Below the pieces are notes generated by a model that saw only the letters and a list, made by a program, of their open reading frames with translations, was not told where the DNA came from and did not search any database. 64,000 nt of DNA, from assembly GCA_050951725.1 (NCBI GenBank), contig JBMNJO010000019.1:62001-126000 (forward strand), given 5' to 3'. This document shows positions 17,592 through 26,249 of this stretch, piece after piece; within the stretch, counting starts at the first letter, position 1; each line of letters opens with the position of its first letter. Made by a program: the position numbers and the translations under genes. The DNA comes from DTU052 sp050951725. Lineage in GTDB: Bacteria; Bacillota; Syntrophomonadia; Syntrophomonadales; DTU052.

Positions 17592-17671
17592 AGATACATA
17601 TCAGACAGGACTGCCGTATCCCGATTTGACTGCAAATAGACGAACTGAGTTATTAAACCATTGAAATATAT

Positions 17672-17714
17672 AAGGCCCCGCTCGAAAAAGGCTCTTTCTT
17701 AAGGGCCTTTTTTT
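17672..17714 (+). terminator. Terminator of the acyl-CoA synthetase gene
   Basis: AAGGCCC (17672-17678) pairs with GGGCCTT (17703-17709) and is followed by seven further T. Its 3' half is duplicated at 57699. Confidence 0.75.
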
Positions 17715-17765
17715 GCTCCATCTATGTCATTTATGTGAGTAATTCGTTTGCCCTGCAAGACAAAT
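17696..17765 (+). repeat. 70-bp direct repeat, left copy (island boundary)
   Basis: Identical to 57699-57768, 40 kb away. It begins TTCTTAAGGGCC, includes the T-run of the terminator and ends CCCTGCAAGACAAAT. Sequence further left (CCGCTCGAA) is also found at the edge of the right copy (55768-55776), before the IS1634 insertion. Confidence 0.9.
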
Positions 17766-17951
17766 TCTGAATGTCAACGAAAAAGTTTACCACGTGATAT
17801 TGAATTTGTTTACCACTAATGATCACCAAAAAGTTTACCAACACTGATACTGAATTTGTTTACCACCTTGATAATGAAAAAGTTTACCACCAGGGAGTTA
17901 AGAAAGGGGAACGACTCCTAGAGAGTCATTTCCCCTCACGGAATCCTTAAA

Positions 17952-18689
17952 TCAGGTTAGGCTCGGTTCGGCTCTGTAAGGATGCTCTGAATTCATGTTT
18001 AATACATGAGATCTAAAGGTCAGCCTGTCAACTAGAGCCGTTACCATAGTAGTGTTTTCGAACATTGTGACCCAATCCGAGAACTTGAGATTCGTCGATA
18101 CTATAACACTTTGGCGTTCGGATCGGTCAGCAATGACTTTGAACAAAAGCTCAGACTGATGGCGATTAAACGTCAAATAACTAAGTTCATCAATAATAAG
18201 GAGTTCTGCCTTGGCAATTTGCTTTTCCAACTTACGAAGCTTTTTGTATTCTTGGGCTTCAATTAGTTCATTAGAAAGATTGGCCGCTGTATAGAATTTT
18301 ACGTTCATACCCTGCATGCAAGCTTTGATGCCTAAAGCTACTGACAAATGGCTCTTCCCCGTTCCGGGGTTCCCGATCATAACTATGTTTTGACGTTTGG
18401 TGATAAAATCACAGCTGGCCAGTTCCCGGATAAATGCCTCATCTATATGTTCAAAACGGCTAAAATCCAATTCATCGATGGTCTTGATATAGGGGAAGGT
18501 TGCTGCCTTAATTTTACGACGCTGACTGCGCTCCATACGGGAGTCTAGTTCCATTTTCATAAGTGCGATCAGGAAATCTTCATAACCTTGGTCAGGTCCT
18601 AACTGCCGGATGATGTCCCCATAGTGGTTAAAGGCCGGGGTACGCAACTGTTTTGCATATAGTTCTATCGTCTGTGCGTTTACATTCAT
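17952..18689 (-). CDS. istB: IstB-like AAA+ ATPase of IS21-A
   Basis: A 245-aa transposition helper ATPase. Walker A is MIGNPGTGKSHLSVALG and Walker B LLIIDELSYL; the C-terminal FRSHVLNMNSEHPYR is the usual IstB end. IstB binds target DNA and recruits IstA. The start overlaps the istA remnant by 4 bp. It is intact, but its partner istA is split by the composite transposon, so this copy should not move by itself. Confidence 0.93.
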   Translation of the reverse strand: MNVNAQTIELYAKQLRTPAFNHYGDIIRQLGPDQGYEDFLIALMKMELDSRMERSQRRKIKAATFPYIKTIDELDFSRFEHIDEAFIRELASCDFITKRQNIVMIGNPGTGKSHLSVALGIKACMQGMNVKFYTAANLSNELIEAQEYKKLRKLEKQIAKAELLIIDELSYLTFNRHQSELLFKVIADRSERQSVIVSTNLKFSDWVTMFENTTMVTALVDRLTFRSHVLNMNSEHPYRAEPSLT

Positions 18690-18912
18690 TGATACGCCAC
18701 CCCATACCTTTCATCATACTTCGTCAAGTCGGTTGGTTTTACGGCTATCTCTTGTTTGAGATAGAGGCCCGTATTCGGAAGCGGCTCATGGAGGCAACTC
18801 CGAATCATATCCACTGTAGGAATAATACCTTCAGGAAGGGAGTGTTTTAAGGCAAGAATAGTATCTTCCCCATAATCTACACATAGGCGAAGAAGTTTAA
18901 CCATCTCCTTGT
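18686..18912 (-). pseudogene. IS21-A istA, C-terminal part
   Basis: Encodes EMVKLLRLCVDYGEDTILALK and the rest of the IstA tail, aligned to the same segment of the IS21-D IstA (AMVRLLRLMVDYGVEAVL). The upstream part lies at 37964-39224. The 6-bp TSD CCTTGT (18907-18912 and 37964-37969) flanks the insertion. Removing it joins ...LPGGNK to EMVKLL in frame, for a total of 1482 nt (493 aa). Confidence 0.92.
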
Positions 18913-19011
18913 TGTTACTGCTAGCCCATAATATCCAGCAATAGACGGCGTTAGTTGTCCAAAAGTTGACGGATATAGCGTCCAACAATTGCCCCGTGGG
19001 GGCGGGGAGAA

Positions 19012-19812
19012 CTAAGCCAGCTCTCCCTGGATGACCAATTTGACCATGTGATCGTCAATAATTCTTCGGTTGTTCTGTGCCCCATAAAGCAGGCAGTGAG
19101 TACAGACCTTGTTAACCATCCTTGCCGTTCCACCGGAGAACTTGAAAATCTCATCAATAGCATTATCGGAGAAAATATCATGGTCGGCACCTGCGTATTC
19201 CAGGTGTCGTTTTACGTAATCTCCAACCTCAGCCCTGTCAAGGTGAGGTAGCCTGCAAATCAGGTCAATCCTTTGCCTTATCGCCGCGTATGATTGTAGC
19301 TTGAACCTTTCCCAGAGTTCGTTCTGACCAACCAAAACCAAAGCCATGGGACTCTGAGCATCCATTTTGAAGTTCAACAAGAACCGGACTTCTTCAAGCA
19401 TCTCCTTGTCCAACAGATGGGCTTCGTCTACGATTACCACCGGCTGCAGCTTGTGGATGCCCTTCATCAGTTCAATCTCTTTATGCAGCTGCCGTTTGGC
19501 ATCACCCCGATAGAATTTAGCTTCACACCCTAACTGCTCAAGTAAGCCTTTGTAAAAATGCCTCGGTGTAAGCTTGGAATCTGCCAAGTACATTACCATG
19601 AATCTCGAATTATCCAGGATATCTTTAAACCTTCGAATAGTTGTGGTCTTTCCTGTGCCACAGTCCCCGGTTACAACTATAAATTGCTGGCGTTCCGCAG
19701 CGTATCCTAGTCTTCCCAGGGTCTCTTCAAACCGGTGCGACTGATACAGCTGATTGGTTGGGATATCCCTTGAAAATGGAGTTTTCTTAAATCCATAGAA
19801 ATCCTCAAACAT
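19012..19812 (-). CDS. ExeA/TniB-like AAA ATPase of element E
   Basis: A 266-aa P-loop ATPase. The ATG at 19812 follows GGAGGGCGAAGG and gives MFEDFYGFKKTPFSRDI, the typical start of ExeA-family ATPases; an upstream frame to 19899 has no such site. Walker A is GDCGTGKT (residues 49-56) and Walker B VVIVDEAHLL (125-134). C-terminal FSGGTARMVNKVC is the usual sensor region. It overlaps the transposase by 8 bp. In Tn7/Tn5053/Mu-like systems such an ATPase selects target DNA and activates the DDE transposase; the same role is inferred here. Confidence 0.88.
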   Translation of the reverse strand: MFEDFYGFKKTPFSRDIPTNQLYQSHRFEETLGRLGYAAERQQFIVVTGDCGTGKTTTIRRFKDILDNSRFMVMYLADSKLTPRHFYKGLLEQLGCEAKFYRGDAKRQLHKEIELMKGIHKLQPVVIVDEAHLLDKEMLEEVRFLLNFKMDAQSPMALVLVGQNELWERFKLQSYAAIRQRIDLICRLPHLDRAEVGDYVKRHLEYAGADHDIFSDNAIDEIFKFSGGTARMVNKVCTHCLLYGAQNNRRIIDDHMVKLVIQGELA

Positions 19813-21160
19813 TACCTTCGCCCTCCTTCCGAACTTTCCGGTAGGAGACGACCGGGATGGGAGGTTTCGTACGCTCTTGATTCTTTTTAGCTGCGGCACT
19901 TAGTAACCGTGATGAATCTGCTGGTTCCGGCAGTAAATGCTCTGGTAGCCGGGGCCTTTTTCCGCTCTGCTCTCCAATCACCATTTGGCGCACCCTAAAG
20001 GGTTCATGGCTTTCGTATTCAATGGTTAATTCGCTGGTATCAGCCGGGTCGTAAATAACACTTACTTTGCACCCGATAAAGTTGAGCCCAACTTCATACT
20101 TGCGCCCTTCGAAGCTTATGCAGCCTGATTTATCCACTTTTCGTTCTTCACAATGCATAAAGGCACTGGCTAATGTTTCCGGGTCTATGTATTTCAAAGG
20201 ATGTTTGTCGCTCTGATAGGCAGCATAGGGGGTAATGTTCCCGCCTAATCCGGCATGTGGTTTATGCTGATAACATTCCTCCAGCCAGACCGCAAACAGC
20301 TGGTTTAATCGGCCCAGGGTTTGCGGTTTCTCCAATGATACCTCTGCCAGGAATGAGTCTACTAATCTATTGAACCTCTCTGGTTTTCCGGTAGCTTCAG
20401 GAGAATAGGGTTTGGCATAGAGTAAGCGAACGCCCATTTTGGAACAGGCCCTAATCATCCATTTGGTTCGATACTGACTGCCGTTATCAAAGTATACTTT
20501 TTCGGGCACTCCGTACTTAAGAACTGCCTGCCGGAACGCATCTTCTACAATGATTTGATCGAGCATGGGATAGAACTGTCCGTGCAGAATAAACCGTGTA
20601 GCGTCATCGATGAAGATTACCAGGTAAACCTGCTTTTTACGTCCATCTTGGCCAATAGGCAGGTATGGGCCGTACTTGAGGTCTGAATGCCATAATTGAT
20701 TGCGATACTTCTTTTGATAGCGCCGGGCAGCGGTGCCGCTTTCAGCGTAAAGCTTCATATGTCGGGCACTGTACCCACGTTCAGCTAGTTTTTCCTGCAG
20801 GGTACTGCGCTTGATTTGGCCAGGCTCGGCTAGCCCCTCCCACTCCAGGATCTGAATTATCTGAGATATGCTGCGGCTTGGTACCTGCCTGCGCAACAGG
20901 ATGGCTTGTTCAAGAATTTCTGGTGGGACGGCTTCACTGGTCCGGTAACCTCTCTTGCCGTTCGGCTTTAGTCCGGAAAAACCTTCTCTTCGATATTGGG
21001 TTAGATAACGGCGCAAGGTTCGTTCTGATATCCCGGATTCTTCACATATCCTGGCTTTAATCTGTCGGGCATGGGCATTATCTAAACCCTCGGCCAGAAG
21101 TGGAGATAACAGTTGCATCCGCTGGGCAGCAATTTCCTCGGCTTTCTTTTGGTCCTTCAT
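19805..21160 (-). CDS. DDE transposase of element E
   Basis: A 451-aa transposase. Residues ~25-60 are a helix-turn-helix (GISERTLRRYLTQYRREG). The rve integrase core shows D160 (WHSDLKYG), D225 (VYFDNGSQY) and E261 (TGKPERFN), spaced as a D,D35E catalytic triad. The C-terminal domain (VDKSGCISFEGRKYEVG) resembles the Mu/TniA beta-barrel. It starts after a GGAGGAAATCAGC site and overlaps the ATPase start. It should cut and join the element ends. The second copy of this gene (35857-37213) is frameshifted. Confidence 0.9.
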   Translation of the reverse strand: MKDQKKAEEIAAQRMQLLSPLLAEGLDNAHARQIKARICEESGISERTLRRYLTQYRREGFSGLKPNGKRGYRTSEAVPPEILEQAILLRRQVPSRSISQIIQILEWEGLAEPGQIKRSTLQEKLAERGYSARHMKLYAESGTAARRYQKKYRNQLWHSDLKYGPYLPIGQDGRKKQVYLVIFIDDATRFILHGQFYPMLDQIIVEDAFRQAVLKYGVPEKVYFDNGSQYRTKWMIRACSKMGVRLLYAKPYSPEATGKPERFNRLVDSFLAEVSLEKPQTLGRLNQLFAVWLEECYQHKPHAGLGGNITPYAAYQSDKHPLKYIDPETLASAFMHCEERKVDKSGCISFEGRKYEVGLNFIGCKVSVIYDPADTSELTIEYESHEPFRVRQMVIGEQSGKRPRLPEHLLPEPADSSRLLSAAAKKNQERTKPPIPVVSYRKVRKEGEGNV

Positions 21161-21209
21161 GCTGATTTCCTCCTTTGTCAGGTTTCAGCATGAGTCTACC
21201 TCATGTCCA

Positions 21210-21713
21210 TTACGGACAGAATGCAAAACGGGTATGTGGCCAAAGATTTAAATTTGCTATCGGTCGGACAATTCTCGCTAGCCATCCCGGGGCATCTCCA
21301 ACATGATGCCATATTCTCTGGAGCTTGGACTTTGGAAGTAGGGAAGCATCGTTCACAGATTCATTGCCATATCTGATCTTGATTGATTCCAGGCAGCCGT
21401 GAAAGTAATCCGCCAGGTTGTTAAACCAGTGTCGCCAACGGCCTAGGGTTGCTTCATCAGCTGGTATGCTTAGTTCAGGCTCTCCGGTTACCACTGCTTC
21501 AATATTCTCACTGACATGGCGCTTGTATGGAACAAGTTTGTCGGGGAGCTCGTGATGAATACGTCTGCACTCTACACATCGTAATCTGCGGATGACCAGG
21601 CACATTTTTTGTCCTTGGTCATTAATACAGATTCGCTTCCTGCTGCCGATCACTTTCAACCGTCCATTACAACATGGGCAAGAATTCTGTTCCTCGCTCC
21701 TAACGAAAAACAC
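21210..21713 (-). CDS. DUF6431-like zinc-ribbon protein of element E
   Basis: A 167-aa protein with an N-terminal zinc ribbon: SCPCCNGRLKVIGSRKR and RLRCVECRRIHHELPDKL (C-x2-C pairs), then PYKRHVSENIEAV and an alpha-helical part. It precedes the transposase by 49 bp in both E copies, and an independent homologue precedes the transposase of element B. It is therefore a true component of the transposition machinery, perhaps for end or target recognition (inference). No biochemical role is known to me. Confidence 0.75.
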   Translation of the reverse strand: MFFVRSEEQNSCPCCNGRLKVIGSRKRICINDQGQKMCLVIRRLRCVECRRIHHELPDKLVPYKRHVSENIEAVVTGEPELSIPADEATLGRWRHWFNNLADYFHGCLESIKIRYGNESVNDASLLPKSKLQRIWHHVGDAPGWLARIVRPIANLNLWPHTRFAFCP

Positions 21714-21912
21714 CCTTTTCGGGGTTTTCTATTAGCTCATAATTTGATACAATGACCATGCTTTTAGGTGGGACGTCCTTGGTGCTATTGTTTGGTCCAG
21801 TAGCACAACAAACAGGGACGTCTTTTCCTTTCTTAAGCTATGGCCATTATATCCGGCAACTCTCGGTCAGGCAATTCCATCAGCTTTCGGTCAGCTTGGA
21901 TTGGCAGTAACA

Positions 21913-22570
21913 GTTAGTTCGTAGAAGTAGAGGACATATAAGTACTAGTGGAAAGAAAAGAAACTTTAGTTCAAATCATGTATTTTCACAAATTATCTTC
22001 TGTGGAGAGTGTGGCGAAATATACCGTAGAGTTCATTGGAATAACCGAGGTAAAAAATCGATTGTTTGGAGATGCGTCAGTAGACTTGAGAATACAGGGT
22101 TAACTTGTCATTCCCGAACCGTGCTGGAGGATATGATAGGCCTTGCTACGGTGGAGGCAATTAATAAACTAATAGGGCAAAAGGATGGCTTTTTAACTAT
22201 CTTAAAGGAAAATATAGATACAGTGATAAGTGAAACGGACAATAATATTGTTGCCGAGATAGATAAAAAGCTAGAGGAATTACAAAAAGACCTTTTGAGA
22301 CTGGCCAATTCCAAAGAGGATTATAACGACATTGCTGATGAGATTTACAGGCTCAGAGAGGAAAGGCATAAGGCTTTAGCAGAAGAAGCTGGCAAAAAAG
22401 GCTCCAAGCAAAGGCTAGAAGATATGGAAAAATTCCTAAATGAACAATCCACCCTCCTTGAGGAGTATGATGAGCAACTAGTAAGGAGACTTATAGAGAA
22501 AATAACGGTCTATGAAGATAAACTCACAGTGGAATTTAAGTCGGGTACTATGATTGATGTGGTTTTATAG
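21913..22570 (+). pseudogene. Large serine recombinase, C-terminal fragment
   Basis: From the very edge of element E the frame is open and reads QLVRRSRGHISTSGKKRNF, then SQIIFCGECGEIYRR and IVWRCVSR, i.e. the recombinase zinc-ribbon domain. The long coiled coil EIDKKLEELQKDLLRLANSK and a typical end LVRRLIEKITVYEDKLTVEF follow. The catalytic resolvase domain is missing: element E has cut off the N-terminal half. It shows that the cargo came from an integrative element with its own recombinase. It differs from the recombinase at 41.9-43.5 kb. Confidence 0.88.
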
Positions 22571-22584
22571 TTTTTATTACATTA

Positions 22585-22616
22585 CCCTACAGGCTAAATT
22601 GCTTGTAGGGTTTTTT
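22585..22616 (+). terminator. Terminator of the recombinase remnant
   Basis: CCCTACA pairs with TGTAGGG (with a GC/GC inner step) and is followed by TTTTTT. It separates the recombinase fragment from the defence-module promoter. Confidence 0.8.
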
Positions 22617-22629
22617 AATTGAAACTAAA

Positions 22630-22671
22630 TTAGTGTTTAGTATTGACTAAATACTAATTTAGTACTAAACT
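22630..22671 (+). promoter_or_regulatory. Promoter overlapped by a TTAGTA operator array
   Basis: TTGACT (22643-22648), 17 bp, then TAAACT (22666-22671) form a plausible promoter for the gene at 22711. Over it lie TTAGTG (22630), TTAGTATT with its inverse AATACTAA (22637-22644 and 22650-22657) and the perfect 12-bp palindrome TTTAGTACTAAA (22658-22669). Such an array suits a ribbon-helix-helix repressor; the first gene of the module has an RHH-like N-terminus, so autoregulation is plausible. Confidence 0.6.
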
Positions 22672-22710
22672 CAAGATAAGATTTCATTTTATTAACAAGG
22701 GCGTGAAAAT

Positions 22711-23232
22711 ATGAGTAAAAATGTTAACTTTTTAATAGATGAGGATGTATATGAGAAATTTTGTCTTGCCATGAACATCTCTAAGGATTCTGAAAAAGAA
22801 GCTATTGAAATGTGTATGAGATGGTATATTGCTAAGACTTTTGAAAAGGCCTCTCACGAATACAACCCTAAAACAATATCCAAAAAAACTAAGGAAACAA
22901 ATAAAGATTATTATGGGAAGGCTATTCAGCGTATTCCTGTGTGGGCATTAAAGACAGAACAGTATAATCATAAAATTATAAAAGCTTACTTTACTGCAGT
23001 TGATATTGCTGGTAAAGCCACAATTTCAATGATGGAACGTCTATGCAGTGATAAGGAACACCCAGAGTTATATGTGCCTACCTTTAAAAATAATTATTCA
23101 CAAATGAAAATAGATGGAGCTAAAAGTCATGGTAAAGTATTTGAGGATGATGGAGAGAATGTTTGGATTTGGAGTGAAGTAGAAGATATTCTGATGAAGT
23201 ATAAATCGAGTTTTTACAATGGGGAGGTTTAA
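22711..23232 (+). CDS. RHH-like N-terminal protein, unknown C-terminal domain (module gene 1)
   Basis: A 173-aa protein I cannot assign to a named family. The first ~45 residues (MSKNVNFLIDEDVYEKFCLA, then KEAIEMCMRWYIAKTF) look like a ribbon-helix-helix fold: a beta strand and two helices, as in RelB/DinJ-like antitoxins and Arc-type repressors. The C-terminal part has KIIKAYFTAVDIAGKATISM, then SQMKIDGAKSHGKVFEDDGE and VWIWSEVEDIL, giving an acidic, aromatic tail. Its stop overlaps the next ATG (TAATG), so it is translationally coupled to the HNH nuclease gene. Codon use is AT-rich like the rest of the module. Confidence 0.7.
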   Translation: MSKNVNFLIDEDVYEKFCLAMNISKDSEKEAIEMCMRWYIAKTFEKASHEYNPKTISKKTKETNKDYYGKAIQRIPVWALKTEQYNHKIIKAYFTAVDIAGKATISMMERLCSDKEHPELYVPTFKNNYSQMKIDGAKSHGKVFEDDGENVWIWSEVEDILMKYKSSFYNGEV

Positions 23233-23990
23233 TGATGGTCATAAATATGAAATTTTTCAACGTGTACTATTTCTGTCATCTTGCTAATGAAAGCATGGGG
23301 AAATTTGATTATGCTAGAACTAATGCTGAATTTACAGAACGGCAGTTTGAAGTTGAGCCAGAAGATTTTCCAAAGGTGTCTGTACTAAGGGAATATTGCT
23401 TTTGGCTTATTGATAGGGTGTTCTATGAGCAGGCCAATTATATTGCAAACTCAGGAGAAATTGCAGATTTTAATCCCATCCATTGGATAAATCAAGCAAT
23501 TCTAAAATATAGAGGTATAGATATCTCCCTAAGAAATGGCTTTGAAGCCAATAATGATGATTATCTTGAGTCATATAATAACTATATTGAATACCTGAAT
23601 GAATATGAAGACGGACTATTCGAGGATGTTCTTAATGATATCGCAACGGAAGTGGAATATATTCTGTTTCAAAATCGAGATTTCCTATTAAGATTTAATG
23701 AACAACAGGCTGTTGCATTTGAAGATAATTTAAGAAAAAGAAAATATATTCCTGAATGGGTGAAACGTGCTGTTTTATTTAGAGATAAAGGTTGTTGTGT
23801 TTTTTGTAAAAGAGATTTGACGGGATTGTACTCGATACTAGAAGATAATGAAAAACACTTTGACCATATTGTGCCATTGAATGAAGGTGGATTAAACGAT
23901 GTGTGTAACATCCAGTTATCTTGTCAAGATTGTAATTTAGCAAAATCAGATACCAGTAAAACAAGTACTTTGTATCAGAGTGCATACTGA
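23232..23990 (+). CDS. HNH endonuclease (module gene 2)
   Basis: A 252-aa protein with a C-terminal HNH nuclease. The zinc cysteines are C189/C192 in CCVFCKRD and C231/C234 in LSCQDCNLAK. The active-site histidine is H212 in FDHIVPLNEGG, followed by N226 in DVCNIQLS. The N-terminal ~180 residues are acidic, aromatic-rich and without a recognised domain; they may be a sensor or specificity region. The ATG at 23232 overlaps the previous stop; an ATG at 23235 has better spacing from GGGGAGG. It is probably a DNA nuclease within a defence module (inference). Confidence 0.85.
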   Translation: MMVINMKFFNVYYFCHLANESMGKFDYARTNAEFTERQFEVEPEDFPKVSVLREYCFWLIDRVFYEQANYIANSGEIADFNPIHWINQAILKYRGIDISLRNGFEANNDDYLESYNNYIEYLNEYEDGLFEDVLNDIATEVEYILFQNRDFLLRFNEQQAVAFEDNLRKRKYIPEWVKRAVLFRDKGCCVFCKRDLTGLYSILEDNEKHFDHIVPLNEGGLNDVCNIQLSCQDCNLAKSDTSKTSTLYQSAY

Positions 23991-24048
23991 GTAGAAAACA
24001 TAAATTGCAATCAATGTAATTTACCTAAGAATAGTTAGGAGGATAAGC

Positions 24049-25740
24049 ATGAGCAGATTAATTGATAACAGCATAAGTATTTATGAGGCTTTGCAAAATA
24101 TTAAAGAAGGTAAATATGTTATGCCGGCATTTCAAAGACAGTATGTTTGGAGTATGGAGCAAGTTGAAAAATTGTGGGATTCTATTCTTCTAGATTACCC
24201 TATAGCAACCTTTTTGTTTTGGCATCTAGATGATGATAATGTAACTTGGGATACATACTTTTGTAATTTTTTATATGAAGTAACTTTTGATAATCGTAAG
24301 CAAGCAGATACTGTGAATTATGAATTAAGCAATATAAATGTTAATAAAACTGACACAGCTGTGCTTGATGGGCAACAGAGATTGACTTCATTATTTCTTT
24401 CTTTATTCGGTAATGCTTTTATTCGGCAGAAATATGCAAGAAGAAAAAATAGTGGTGGTATTGTTACAAAGTTATTGATTGAGTTAAACAAAAACAAACT
24501 AACGGTTGATGAGGAAGAATATAATAGTAAAAAATATGATATAAAATTTAGTGAAAAAGTTGGCAAGTTAAGCCCAACACAATTTGAGATAAAAAATATA
24601 CTAGACCCAAGATTTCAAGATGAAAGTACCAGAAATAAAGCTATTGAAGAGGTTATTTCTAAGGTTCCTTCAGATAGTAAAGATTATGCTAGAAACATTT
24701 TAAATAAACTCTATAACAAGATTTTTGTAGAAAAGTTAATTCGCTATACAGAAATCCATGATATGAAACAAGATGATGCACTTGAAATGTTTGTAAGATT
24801 TAATAGTGGCGGTAAAGCTCTACGAAAATCTGAAATCACTATGTCTATACTTGAGGCATATTGGCCAAGTGCAAAAACTGAATTTGGAAAACTACTTGTT
24901 GACTCTTATGTAGGATTCGGAACAGATTTTATAATTCGTTCTGCTCTTATGATTTATGGAGATGTTGTCAAATCAAATATAAGTAAAAGCATAGCGGAAG
25001 AATTAAAAAATAATTGGAGCGAATTCAAAAAGACGTTAAAAAATCTAGAAGTCACATTAAAGGAAATGAAAATCGAGGTTAGTAGATTTGCAAGCAGCTG
25101 GAACGTGCTATTGCCGATTATCTACTTTATCTACTATAATCCTGAATATAAAAATAACCTTGATGGTATCCGTGCATATTTGATTAGAGCAGTTTTGTTT
25201 ACTTATTTCCAATCAGGTACAACTGGAAAGTTGCAACAGATGAAAAGTAGAATTAATGAAAATGATTATGAAATAACGGTGGACATGCTTAACCAAATGA
25301 ACGATCTTAGAGTAACAGACGGTAAAATTGAAGATATTTTAAATGAGGAAAAAGGCAGTAGAGTTGCCAGTGAAGCCTTATATTTCCTTAGTTTGGATTG
25401 GAGAAATAACCACTTCAAATATGAACAGGATCACCTCCACCCATTTGAAAGATTTGATGGTAATAAACCAATTTCTGTGTCTATGGAAGATTGGAGAAGA
25501 TGGAGAGGTAATCGAAACAGACTAGCTAATTTACATCTCCTAGAAGGTAGAAGTAATTCTAGTAAAAGTGATATGAGACTTGCAGATTATTATAATGATA
25601 TGAATGATGTACAGAAAGCAGAGTTTATAAAACAATCACTTATCCCAGAGGGTGTTTCGCTTGAACTGGAGAATTTTGAGGAGTTTTACGAGGCGAGAAA
25701 AGCGATACTAACGGAAAAGATACGTGAGTTGTTAGGGTAA
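24049..25740 (+). CDS. DUF262 protein with C-terminal HNH-like nuclease domain (module gene 3)
   Basis: A 563-aa protein. The N-terminal DUF262/ParB-like NTPase domain shows MPAFQRQYVW (residues 25-34), VLDGQQRLTSL (105-115, the DGQQR motif) and FVRFNSGGKALRKSEI (near 250). The C-terminal part carries DHLHPF (~461) and NRLANLHLLEGRSNSSKSD (489-507), the His-Asn-His pattern of DUF1524/HNH domains. GmrS-GmrD, BrxU and SspE, which restrict modified phage DNA, share this architecture. The ATG follows TTAGGAGG. The gene is intact and lies 58 bp after the HNH gene. Confidence 0.88.
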   Translation: MSRLIDNSISIYEALQNIKEGKYVMPAFQRQYVWSMEQVEKLWDSILLDYPIATFLFWHLDDDNVTWDTYFCNFLYEVTFDNRKQADTVNYELSNINVNKTDTAVLDGQQRLTSLFLSLFGNAFIRQKYARRKNSGGIVTKLLIELNKNKLTVDEEEYNSKKYDIKFSEKVGKLSPTQFEIKNILDPRFQDESTRNKAIEEVISKVPSDSKDYARNILNKLYNKIFVEKLIRYTEIHDMKQDDALEMFVRFNSGGKALRKSEITMSILEAYWPSAKTEFGKLLVDSYVGFGTDFIIRSALMIYGDVVKSNISKSIAEELKNNWSEFKKTLKNLEVTLKEMKIEVSRFASSWNVLLPIIYFIYYNPEYKNNLDGIRAYLIRAVLFTYFQSGTTGKLQQMKSRINENDYEITVDMLNQMNDLRVTDGKIEDILNEEKGSRVASEALYFLSLDWRNNHFKYEQDHLHPFERFDGNKPISVSMEDWRRWRGNRNRLANLHLLEGRSNSSKSDMRLADYYNDMNDVQKAEFIKQSLIPEGVSLELENFEEFYEARKAILTEKIRELLG

Positions 25741-25791
25741 ATTCTGTTTAAGTAAGTTTGAATTTTCTAACTAGTGTGGAGGTTAAATCAG

Positions 25792-26068
25792 ATGGAAACG
25801 GATACAAGAAATCTATCTTCAATTGAAATCAGAAATCTAATGTTAGAAACTTTGGCATATGAAGAAGCAGATATTGATTCAGAAGGTAAAACATTCAAAA
25901 TGTATGGTTATCAAGGTGCACAATCAGATTTATTTCGTCTTATGGAAGGTCTTGCAGTAAAAAGAGGACTGATTAAAGAAAAAGTTCCTCTACATGGAGC
26001 TGCATGGGGTGCAAGTGGTTTCATGCTTCATCCACTTAGCACAACAAATTTTAGCCGTAGTGATATAA
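25792..26068 (+). pseudogene. HEPN-like protein gene (module gene 4), 5' exon-like piece
   Basis: Start ATG after GTGTGGAGGTTAAATCAG. The piece reads METDTRNLSSIEIRNLMLE to TTNFSRSDI and is then cut by element B. Its continuation lies at 31605-31609 and 33520-34167. The TSD ATATAA (26063-26068 and 31599-31604) marks the first insertion, and AAGAAT (31604-31609 and 33514-33519) the second. Joining the pieces gives exactly 930 nt with no internal stop, i.e. 309 residues. Confidence 0.9.
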
Positions 26069-26249
26069 TGTTTCTGCCCACATAAAATGCCTGTGACCTG
26101 TCCACAATAAGTGGCCGAATAGAATCAACCAAGTTGTATACTGGAAATGGTTCCTTAAATCAAATCCGAAAAGGAAAAGAGAAGGTTCCGATTCCCGGTA
26201 TACGAGCGGCAACTCACCTGGAACCTTTACCTTCTCTCCCAAAAGCACC

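Larger units (their letters stand above)
17765..18912 (-). mobile_element. IS21-A, istB-side part (left piece of an interrupted IS21-family element)
   Basis: The left end, TTCTGAATGTCAACGAAAAAG, resembles the istB end of IS21-D (reverse complement of 60245-60270). Terminal-type repeats of the form AAAGTTTACCA recur at about 17782, 17830 and 17879, as is typical of IS21 ends. The rest of the element lies at 37970-39340. A 19-kb composite transposon separates them. Joined, the element is about 2.52 kb, against 2.50 kb for IS21-D. Confidence 0.85.
18913..21912 (-). mobile_element. Three-gene DDE/ExeA element (element E), left copy
   Basis: Exactly 3000 bp, bounded by the inverted termini TGTTACTGC and GCAGTAACA. 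It encodes, on the minus strand, a DUF6431 zinc-ribbon protein, an HTH-DDE transposase and an ExeA/TniB-like ATPase. Near the upstream end, copies of a motif like CTGACCGAAAGCTG recur (about 21865-21900), suggesting transposase binding sites. All three genes are intact in this copy. Confidence 0.88.
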
